DNA of 17,684 nucleotides, taken from the NCBI RefSeq assembly GCF_002413825.1, contig NZ_DHXT01000180.1:18323-36006 (forward strand). The letters run 5' to 3'. The DNA comes from Rhodoferax sp. UBA5149 (lineage in GTDB: Bacteria > Pseudomonadota > Gammaproteobacteria > Burkholderiales > Burkholderiaceae_C). A program made the position numbers and the translations under genes. This document shows positions 12,347 through 17,684 of this stretch, one piece after another; positions within the stretch are counted from its first letter, which is position 1, and each line of letters begins with the position of its first letter. The notes below the pieces were generated by a model that saw nothing but the letters and a program-made list of their open reading frames with translations, was not told the DNA's origin and did no database searches.

Positions 12347-13591
12347 TTGAACCAACTGCAATTATTTTTACCCTGCGCCGCCGGCGTCGAAGACTATCTG
12401 GCGCCCGAGGTGCTGCGCATCACCGGCTTGCCGCCGGGCTGCGTGACCAAGCAGCGCGGTGGCGTGGCGGTGCGCACTTCGCTCGCGCATGCCATGCTGC
12501 TCAACCTCTACAGCCGCCTGGCGCAGCGGGTCTTGGTGCTTCTGTCATTCACCGAGTACCGCAGCGAGCAGGACCTGTACCGCGCCGCCAGCGAGGTGGC
12601 GTGGGAGCGCTGGTTCACGCCGCGCGAAAGCATCAAGGTCGAGGTGACGGCGCAGCACAGTCCGCTGACCTCGCTCAACTTCGCGGCCCTCAAGATCAAG
12701 GACGCCGTGTGCGACCGTTTCCGCGTCACCGCCAACGGCGTGCGCCCGGACGTCAACACCCAGTGGCCCGATGCCCGCATCTACACCCACCTGACCACCG
12801 ACCACTGCTCGCTGTACCTGGACACCTCGGGTGAGCCGCTGTTCAAGCGCGGCTGGCGCGAAGACAAGGGCGACGCGCCCCTGAAGGAGACGCTGGCCGC
12901 CGCCATGATCGCCGCCAGTGGCTGGATGGAGGGCGATGCCGATTTGCTGCCGCTGTACGACCCCTGCTGCGGCAGCGGCACGATTGCGATTGAAGCCGCG
13001 CAGATGGCCTGCAACATTGCCGCCGGCAGCCGCCGGCGCTTCGCCTTCGAGAAGTATTTGCCGTTCCGTCGCGCCGACTGGGAGGCCATGAAAAAAGAAG
13101 CTGCTGACGCAGAGGTGGTGAGGGCGCCAGGCCAGAAACCCATTATTTTTGGCAGCGATGTGGCGCACCGCATGGTCGACTTTGCCCAGCGCAACGCCGA
13201 GCGCGCGGGCGTCGCCGACGTCATCGAGTTCCGCGGTGGCGACGCCTTGCAGCGCATGCCGCCGGTGGCAGGCCCGGGCGTGATCGTGATGAATCCCCCC
13301 TATGGCGAGCGGATCGAAGTGGCCGGTGTGGCCGGTAGCGCCGCGCAGGAAGGTCGCTTTGGCGCGCGCGAGCTGCCGCAGCAAGAGGACGGTGGCGAGT
13401 TCTTCAGCCAGCTGGCCACGCACTGGAAGAAAAACTACGCCAACTGGACCGCCTGGGTGCTGACGCCCGACCTCAAACTGCCGAGCAAAATGCGCCTCAA
13501 GGAATCGCGCCGCATCCCCATGTGGAACGGCCCGATTGAGTGCCGCATGTTCCGCTTTGACATGGTGAAAGGTTCAGCGCGGCCTAAATGA
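12347..13591 (+). CDS. THUMP-domain class I SAM-dependent rRNA methyltransferase (RlmL-like)
   Basis: The 414-residue protein matches the RlmL half of E. coli RlmKL, which makes m2G2445 in 23S rRNA. An N-terminal ferredoxin-like/THUMP region (about residues 1–155) precedes the methyltransferase domain, with SAM-binding YDPCCGSGTIAIEAAQMA (Asp205–Thr212 core) and catalytic VMNPPYGERIEV (Asn316-Pro-Pro-Tyr). The RlmK half is absent, so this is a stand-alone enzyme; the exact modified base is inferred. Translation starts at TTG 12347 with AGGTGA at 12337–12342, and no in-frame ATG would keep the N-terminal LFLPCAAGVEDYL motif. The stop overlaps the PIN gene start as ATGA. A lysine/glutamate-rich stretch near 13091–13130 resembles a decayed copy of the 48-base repeat. 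Confidence 0.9.
   Translation: MNQLQLFLPCAAGVEDYLAPEVLRITGLPPGCVTKQRGGVAVRTSLAHAMLLNLYSRLAQRVLVLLSFTEYRSEQDLYRAASEVAWERWFTPRESIKVEVTAQHSPLTSLNFAALKIKDAVCDRFRVTANGVRPDVNTQWPDARIYTHLTTDHCSLYLDTSGEPLFKRGWREDKGDAPLKETLAAAMIAASGWMEGDADLLPLYDPCCGSGTIAIEAAQMACNIAAGSRRRFAFEKYLPFRRADWEAMKKEAADAEVVRAPGQKPIIFGSDVAHRMVDFAQRNAERAGVADVIEFRGGDALQRMPPVAGPGVIVMNPPYGERIEVAGVAGSAAQEGRFGARELPQQEDGGEFFSQLATHWKKNYANWTAWVLTPDLKLPSKMRLKESRRIPMWNGPIECRMFRFDMVKGSARPK
13100..13131 (+). repeat. Possible decayed copy D of the 48-base repeat (inside methyltransferase gene)
   Basis: The segment GCTGCTGACGCAGAGG continuing to GTGAGGGCGCC resembles the second half of copies A and B, with short deletions. It is read in the same frame: AADAEVVRA against IADHAGMTRASA. 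The 5' GCTA-N9-TAGC part and the full GGGCTAGC core are missing, so chance similarity remains possible. Confidence 0.3.
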
Positions 13592-13998
13592 TTGTTCTCG
13601 ATACCAATATCGTGCTGGACGCCTTTCTCTTCCACGATCCAGCGGCGGCGCCGCTCAAGCTGGCGCTGGCATCCCAAAAAATTCAATGGATCGCCACCCA
13701 GCCGATGCGCGACGAGCTGGCGCGGGTGCTGGCCTATCCGAAGATCGTCGTGCGTCTGACGTTCTACCAGCGCACCGCTGCCGCCGTGCTGGCGCAGTTC
13801 GATGAGCTGGTGCGTAGCGTCGATGTCGCCCCCAAAGCCAGCGTCACCTGCGCCGACCCAGACGACCAGAAGTTCATCGACCTGGCGGTCGCCCACAAGG
13901 CCCCGCTGCTGAGCAAGGACCGCGCCGTGCTTTGCATGGCAAAACGACTGCTAGCCCTCGATGTACGGGCGCAGACAGCTATTGATTTTGTAGCATAA
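13588..13998 (+). CDS. PIN-domain protein (putative RNase, COG1569-like toxin family)
   Basis: The 136-residue protein has the acidic residues expected for a PIN metal-dependent ribonuclease: Asp5 in MIVLDTNIVLD, Glu43 in MRDELARVL, the Asp90–Asp93 cluster in CADPDDQKFIDLA and Asp111 in LLSKDRAVL. It matches the PIN subfamily usually labelled as putative toxin components. No small antitoxin gene lies beside it. The ATG overlaps the stop of the upstream methyltransferase gene by 4 bases, so a housekeeping RNA-processing role coupled to the methyltransferase is as plausible as toxicity. Residues 120–136 come from an inverted copy of the 48-base repeat, and the stop codon lies one base beyond that repeat. 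Confidence 0.88.
   Translation: MIVLDTNIVLDAFLFHDPAAAPLKLALASQKIQWIATQPMRDELARVLAYPKIVVRLTFYQRTAAAVLAQFDELVRSVDVAPKASVTCADPDDQKFIDLAVAHKAPLLSKDRAVLCMAKRLLALDVRAQTAIDFVA
13947..13994 (-). repeat. 48-base dispersed repeat, copy C (3' end of PIN gene, inverted)
   Basis: Read on the minus strand the element begins GCTACAAAATCAATAGC (GCTA-N9-TAGC) and contains CGAGGGCTAGC, as in copies A and B. It matches copy B at about 33 of 48 positions by hand count. Unlike A and B it is antisense to its host gene, where it encodes the last 17 residues. Confidence 0.7.
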
Positions 13999-14023
13999 AC
14001 CTATTCATCCCCGGACCACGACC

Positions 14024-14854
14024 ATGAACCAAGATCTGCCTCCCTCGCCTGTGAATCCCTTGGATGCCGCGTCCGGCCTCGCGCCCGAGCCCCTGAGCCC
14101 TGACGAGTTTGACGAAATCGACACCCTCCTGGACGAGCTGCGCAGCCGCTACGACGAGACGCCGCAGTGGGAATTTTGCGAAGGCTTCATGGCGGCCCTA
14201 ATCTGCTGTCGTCGCCTCATCCTGCCGTCCGAGTACTTCCCCGTGTTGCTGGCCATTGGTGAGGAAGGCGCGCCGGATGAAGGCTCGTTCGCCGACGCCG
14301 CGCAGCAGCAGCGTTTCATGGAACTCTGGATGCGGCGCTGGAACGAGGTGGCGCAGGCGCTCGATGCCGACATCGAAGGACTGGACGACGACGCCGCCTA
14401 CCAGCCCGAGGTGATGGATGTGCGTGGCGCCATCGCGGCGCTGCCCGAGGCGGAGCGCGCCGCCATCGAGCTGGATGCCGTGCCTTCCTTCGCTCAGGTG
14501 TGGGCCCTGGGCTTCATGTTTGCGGTCGAGGCCTGGCCAGAAGAGTGGGCCGCCCCGCGCGACAAGGAAGCGGTCAAGTGGCTCAACCGGGCGCTGGAGG
14601 CCATCGTCGCCATCACCGAAGACGATACCGACCCCGCCACGCTGTCGGTCTTTGACGACGACGGCCCGCCCAGCATCAGCCTGAAGCGCCTGAACGCATT
14701 TGCCGACGCGGTTTGGGCCGTGTACGACCTGCGCGAGCTCTGGCGCAACATCGGCCCGCGTGTGGAAACCGTGCACATAGCGCCGACGCCCGGACGCAAT
14801 GACCCGTGTTTTTGCGGCAGCGGCAAGAAATACAAGAAGTGCCACGGCGCTTGA
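14024..14854 (+). CDS. YecA/UPF0149-family protein with C-terminal SEC-C zinc motif
   Basis: The 276-residue acidic protein has an N-terminal UPF0149/YecA-like helical domain (about residues 20–190, with ETPQWEFCEGFMAALICC and EVMDVRGAIAALPEAERAA) and a C-terminal SEC-C motif, NDPCFCGSGKKYKKCHGA (about 259–276). SEC-C binds zinc through CxC...HC ligands, as in the SecA tail, and can contact ribosomes or SecB. The molecular function of YecA proteins is not settled, so no reaction is assigned. It starts at ATG 14024, 25 bases after the PIN gene, with no clear Shine-Dalgarno, and is probably in the same transcript. Confidence 0.88.
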   Translation: MNQDLPPSPVNPLDAASGLAPEPLSPDEFDEIDTLLDELRSRYDETPQWEFCEGFMAALICCRRLILPSEYFPVLLAIGEEGAPDEGSFADAAQQQRFMELWMRRWNEVAQALDADIEGLDDDAAYQPEVMDVRGAIAALPEAERAAIELDAVPSFAQVWALGFMFAVEAWPEEWAAPRDKEAVKWLNRALEAIVAITEDDTDPATLSVFDDDGPPSISLKRLNAFADAVWAVYDLRELWRNIGPRVETVHIAPTPGRNDPCFCGSGKKYKKCHGA

Positions 14855-14889
14855 GTCACGGCCCGGTAATGCCTCACTGATTTGATTCC

Positions 14890-17460
14890 ATGCCTCAGTT
14901 TTCAAAAATCGCGCCATCGTCCAGTATCCGGCTGTTGGATCGCTTTTACGGCCTCTTTCTCCTGGTTGGAATTGTCCTATTGACGATTGGCGTGCCCTTT
15001 GTGTTCTACCGCAAGACGGCTAGCGCTGTTGCCATATCGACCCTCATTCTTGCGGTATTGATCGCGTGGCGCATGAATCGCCGTGGGCAAGCCCAGAAGT
15101 CGCTCCTATTCTTCGCGCTGGTCATGTGGCTGACCATGGTTGCCTTGATTTATGCCGGCTTACCCGCGACCACGGCGGGCGCCGTCGTCATGGCGATGAT
15201 GCTGGCAATCGTGGTTCATGTGCGCGCGGCGGCTATTTTTGGCACGTCGTATTTGCTCGCCTGGCTGCTGTACCTCACGTTGCAGAGTGCCAATCTGACG
15301 CCCGCGCCTTATTTTCCAGGGGCCATGATGTCGGGTTGGTTCGTCGGCGCGGTCGCCATCGGCCTGGTGCTGTTGCCGATTCCCGAGTTGGTTCTCAATC
15401 TGAGCAAGGCGGCATCCCTGCAGCGCGCCGTCATCGAAGCCGCCACCGATGGCATTCTGGTGGTGCGCAACAACGGCGAGATAGAGACCTATAACCAACG
15501 CTTCATGGACTTCTGGCACATTCCGCCGGAGTATTTGAGCACCCACAACTACCAGGACCTGCTGGATTTCGTGGCGCAACAACTGGACGATCCGGCGCAA
15601 TTTCTGCAAAAAGTCCGCGATCTTGGTGCGCATCCCGATCAGTCCAGCGTTGACACCCTGCACTGCAAGGACGGACGCATGTTCGAGCGCCACTCCCAAC
15701 CCCAGCGGCTGGACGAGCAGGTCGTCGGCCGCGTCTGGAGCTTTCGTGATGTGAGCGAAAGGGAGAGAACGCAGGCCGCCCTGCGCCATGGCAAGGAACA
15801 ATTTGAAGCCATCCTGAACGCCACCTCGGAAAGCATTTTTTTGTTAGCCCGAGACGGGGTGATGCTGGCGATCAACGCCACGGCGGCGCTACGCGTGAAG
15901 CGCGAGCCCGAGCCACTGATCGGGCAATGTATTTTCGATTTTTTCCCGCCCGATGTGGCCGCCACGCGACGCGCCACGCTGGCGGAGGTGTTTCGTACCG
16001 GCCAGGCAAAATACGCGGAAGACATGCGCGCCGACCGGTCTTTTGCGCTCAACTACTACCCGGTCGTGCATCCCGATGGCGCCGTCGAGTCGGTGGCGGT
16101 CTTTGCCGCCGACATGACGGAACGCAAACGTGCCGAGGCGCAACTCATCGCCCGGGAGGCCCGCTTGACTTCGTTGATGGCGTCCATGCAGGACACGGTT
16201 GTGGTGCTGGATTCGCAGGCCCGGGTGCTGGAATACTTTGACCCGCAAGGCGCCAGCCATCCGCCGTTTCAGTCGCCCGATGGCGAGCGGCTGGGGAAAA
16301 CATGCGACCAGTTGCTGCCAGCGGCTGCGATCCCCTTGTTTTCCGCGGCGATCGCCGCGCTCCTGGTGAACGATCAACCGCAAACGTTCATGTACACGGT
16401 CACCGACGCCGAACAGACGTATTTCTTTCTGGTGACGATGAGTCACATCAACGGCGCGCAACCCGGTGCGGGTGAATTTTTGACGGTGGTCCGCGATATC
16501 ACGGTGCGGCGCAATGCCCGCAAGGAAATCGAGCGCCTGGCACAGCGCAACAAGCTGTTGCTGGACAGCGTGGGCGAGGGCATATTTGATATCGATCACG
16601 CGGGAAAAATGACTTTTACCAATCCAGCGGCCCTGGTGATGCTGGGGCTGACCGAGGCGCAGATGCTGGGACAGGATCCGCACGCCCTGTTTCACCACCA
16701 CCACGAGGACGGCAGCCCATATCCGAAGGAGCAAAGTCCCGTTCTCCAGGTCTTGCATGACGGGAAACGCCGCCAGTTGGAGTCGGAGTGGTTCTGGCGG
16801 CAGGATGGAACGGGGTTCCCCGTGTCGCTGATCGTGACGCCCGTCGTCGAGGAAGACCAGCGGATCGGCTCCGTCGTGGTGTTTCAGGACATCACCGAGC
16901 GCCGGCGCGCCGAGGCGGAAATTCATCGGCTGGCGTTTCATGATGCACTGACCCTGCTGCCGAACCGGCGTTTGCTCAATGACCGGCTCGTGCAAATGAT
17001 GGCCGCCTGCAAGCGCAGCGCGCAGTATGGGGCACTGCTGTTTCTGGATCTGGACAATTTCAAGCCGCTCAACGATGCCCACGGCCACGGCGTGGGCGAC
17101 ATGCTGTTGGTCGAAGTGGCGCGGCGCATCACGCGGTGCGTGCGCCAGATCGATACGGTGGCGCGATTTGGGGGAGACGAATTCGTGGTGATGCTGGGCA
17201 AACTCGAGACCGACCTGGATGCGGCGCGCCTGCATGCCGCTCTGGTGGCCGAGAAAATCCGTCTAGCGCTGGCGCAGCCTTACCACTTGATCATCCCGCA
17301 GGACGACGGTGTGGACATCCAGGTGCAGCATCGGTCTACATCCAGCATTGGTATCGCCCTGTTTCCCGAACCAGCAGCCAGCGCGGATGAAATTCTCAAA
17401 CGGGCTGACCTGGCCATGTACCGGGCCAAGGAGTCAGGGCGCAATGCCGTGAGTTTCTAG
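14890..17460 (+). CDS. Membrane-bound diguanylate cyclase with PAS sensor domains
   Basis: The 856-residue protein should make cyclic di-GMP at the inner membrane. The N-terminus holds about six membrane helices (residues 16–165). About four PAS-type domains follow: 176–290 (AVIEAATDGILVV), 300–415 (FEAILNATSESIFLL), 421–540 (LTSLMASMQDTVVVL) and 550–675 (LLLDSVGEGIFDID), several ending in the DITERRRAEAE-type PAC linker. The GGDEF domain (about 680–856) starts at FHDALTLLPNRRLLNDRL and contains FGGDEF with GGDEF at 761–765. The inhibitory site RQID (752–755) sits at the canonical distance, so product inhibition is expected. No EAL domain is present. No heme or flavin ligand can be assigned by eye, so the signal is unknown. 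Its last 27 bases overlap a convergent hydrolase gene. ATG 14890 lies 35 bases after the YecA stop. Confidence 0.95.
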   Translation: MPQFSKIAPSSSIRLLDRFYGLFLLVGIVLLTIGVPFVFYRKTASAVAISTLILAVLIAWRMNRRGQAQKSLLFFALVMWLTMVALIYAGLPATTAGAVVMAMMLAIVVHVRAAAIFGTSYLLAWLLYLTLQSANLTPAPYFPGAMMSGWFVGAVAIGLVLLPIPELVLNLSKAASLQRAVIEAATDGILVVRNNGEIETYNQRFMDFWHIPPEYLSTHNYQDLLDFVAQQLDDPAQFLQKVRDLGAHPDQSSVDTLHCKDGRMFERHSQPQRLDEQVVGRVWSFRDVSERERTQAALRHGKEQFEAILNATSESIFLLARDGVMLAINATAALRVKREPEPLIGQCIFDFFPPDVAATRRATLAEVFRTGQAKYAEDMRADRSFALNYYPVVHPDGAVESVAVFAADMTERKRAEAQLIAREARLTSLMASMQDTVVVLDSQARVLEYFDPQGASHPPFQSPDGERLGKTCDQLLPAAAIPLFSAAIAALLVNDQPQTFMYTVTDAEQTYFFLVTMSHINGAQPGAGEFLTVVRDITVRRNARKEIERLAQRNKLLLDSVGEGIFDIDHAGKMTFTNPAALVMLGLTEAQMLGQDPHALFHHHHEDGSPYPKEQSPVLQVLHDGKRRQLESEWFWRQDGTGFPVSLIVTPVVEEDQRIGSVVVFQDITERRRAEAEIHRLAFHDALTLLPNRRLLNDRLVQMMAACKRSAQYGALLFLDLDNFKPLNDAHGHGVGDMLLVEVARRITRCVRQIDTVARFGGDEFVVMLGKLETDLDAARLHAALVAEKIRLALAQPYHLIIPQDDGVDIQVQHRSTSSIGIALFPEPAASADEILKRADLAMYRAKESGRNAVSF

Positions 17461-17684
17461 CACTTCGGGCACGCCGCGGCGCGCCATCTCGAAGAAGGCC
17501 CGCAGCTGTGCGGCGGTCCCAAGCGGCAACTCCTCCGGGATGAAATGCCCGCCCGGCAGCGCCTGCCCCGTTACCTTGCCCGCGCACTGGTCCTGCCACA
17601 GCGCCAGCGGCTGGAATAGGCGCTGCACCACGCCGCGTTCGCCCCACAGCACAAGCATGTCGCAACTTATCTTGTCGCCCTGCG
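17434..17684 (-). CDS. Alpha/beta hydrolase, 3' end (haloacetate dehalogenase-like), partial
   Basis: Only the C-terminal 82 residues are visible; the frame is open to the window edge. The segment CDMLVLWGERGVVQRLFQPL and the catalytic-histidine region ALPGGHFIPEELP, followed by a terminal helix, match the end of alpha/beta-hydrolase-fold enzymes, most like haloacetate (fluoroacetate) dehalogenases. The nucleophile and most of the fold lie outside the window, so substrate is uncertain. The TGA stop at 17434–17436 lies inside the 3' end of the convergent cyclase gene. An internal ATG at 17658 is not the start, because coding-type sequence continues upstream. Confidence 0.82.
   Translation of the reverse strand, partial: QGDKISCDMLVLWGERGVVQRLFQPLALWQDQCAGKVTGQALPGGHFIPEELPLGTAAQLRAFFEMARRGVPEVLETHGIAP

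Noticed and set aside
15014..15030. GACGGCTAGCGCTGTTG in the cyclase gene, similar to the 48-base repeat core and read as TASA.
   Set aside because: Only the short core matches, without the 5' GCTA-N9-TAGC part, so chance is likely.
15240..15257. Sigma-54 promoter-like sequence TGGCACG...TTGCT.
   Set aside because: The GG and GC elements are 14 bases apart instead of the required 12, and the site lies inside the cyclase gene.
15889..17235. Long open frame antisense to the diguanylate cyclase (448 codons).
   Set aside because: It lies wholly within a gene with clear PAS and GGDEF motifs; the His/Gln/Arg-rich translation is typical of a GC-rich shadow frame.

Overview
The window looks like a GC-rich betaproteobacterial chromosome, most likely Comamonadaceae (Rhodoferax/Polaromonas-like). 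This is inferred from the argS–SPOR–dsbA and lptA–lptB–rpoN gene orders, protein flavour, TAAAAT promoters abutting start codons, and short dispersed repeats. No rRNA, tRNA, CRISPR, insertion sequence or prophage was seen. Coding density is very high and most junctions are 4-base stop/start overlaps or gaps under 120 bases.

Left part (1–5951): a family III CoA-transferase gene is followed 12 bases later by a LysR regulator. The LysR stop overlaps the start of a YdjC/HpnK (ChbG-type) deacetylase, followed by an ArnT-like GT39 membrane glycosyltransferase. Converging from the opposite strand are a GT2 polyprenyl-phosphate glycosyltransferase and a GtrA-type small membrane protein, whose 3' end overlaps the GT39 gene by about 72 bases. 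The four envelope genes form a plausible minimal pathway: GT2 loads a sugar on undecaprenyl phosphate, the deacetylase unmasks an amino group, GtrA flips the lipid, and the ArnT-like enzyme transfers the sugar to lipid A or another acceptor. The set resembles Francisella FlmF2/NaxD/FlmK and the Bordetella lgm locus.

Middle part (5952–12278): argS, a SPOR-domain membrane protein, a DsbA-type oxidoreductase with a Tat-like signal, then the tightly coupled lptA–lptB–rpoN operon (LPS transport and sigma-54). lptC is not beside lptA, and hpf/ptsN do not follow rpoN.

Right part (12279–17684): a THUMP-domain rRNA methyltransferase (RlmL-like), a PIN-domain protein overlapping it by 4 bases with no antitoxin gene, a YecA/UPF0149 protein ending in a SEC-C zinc motif, and a large membrane diguanylate cyclase with about four PAS domains. 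The 3' end of a convergent alpha/beta hydrolase (haloacetate dehalogenase-like) is cut by the window edge.

Two dispersed repeat families stand out. A 48-base element occurs inside coding sequences: in the same reading frame within the deacetylase and RpoN genes, inverted as the C-terminal tail of the PIN gene, and as a possible decayed copy in the methyltransferase gene. A second element, a GGGACAGA/TCTGTCCC hairpin with a conserved 3' flank, sits just upstream of the SPOR gene and of the methyltransferase gene.
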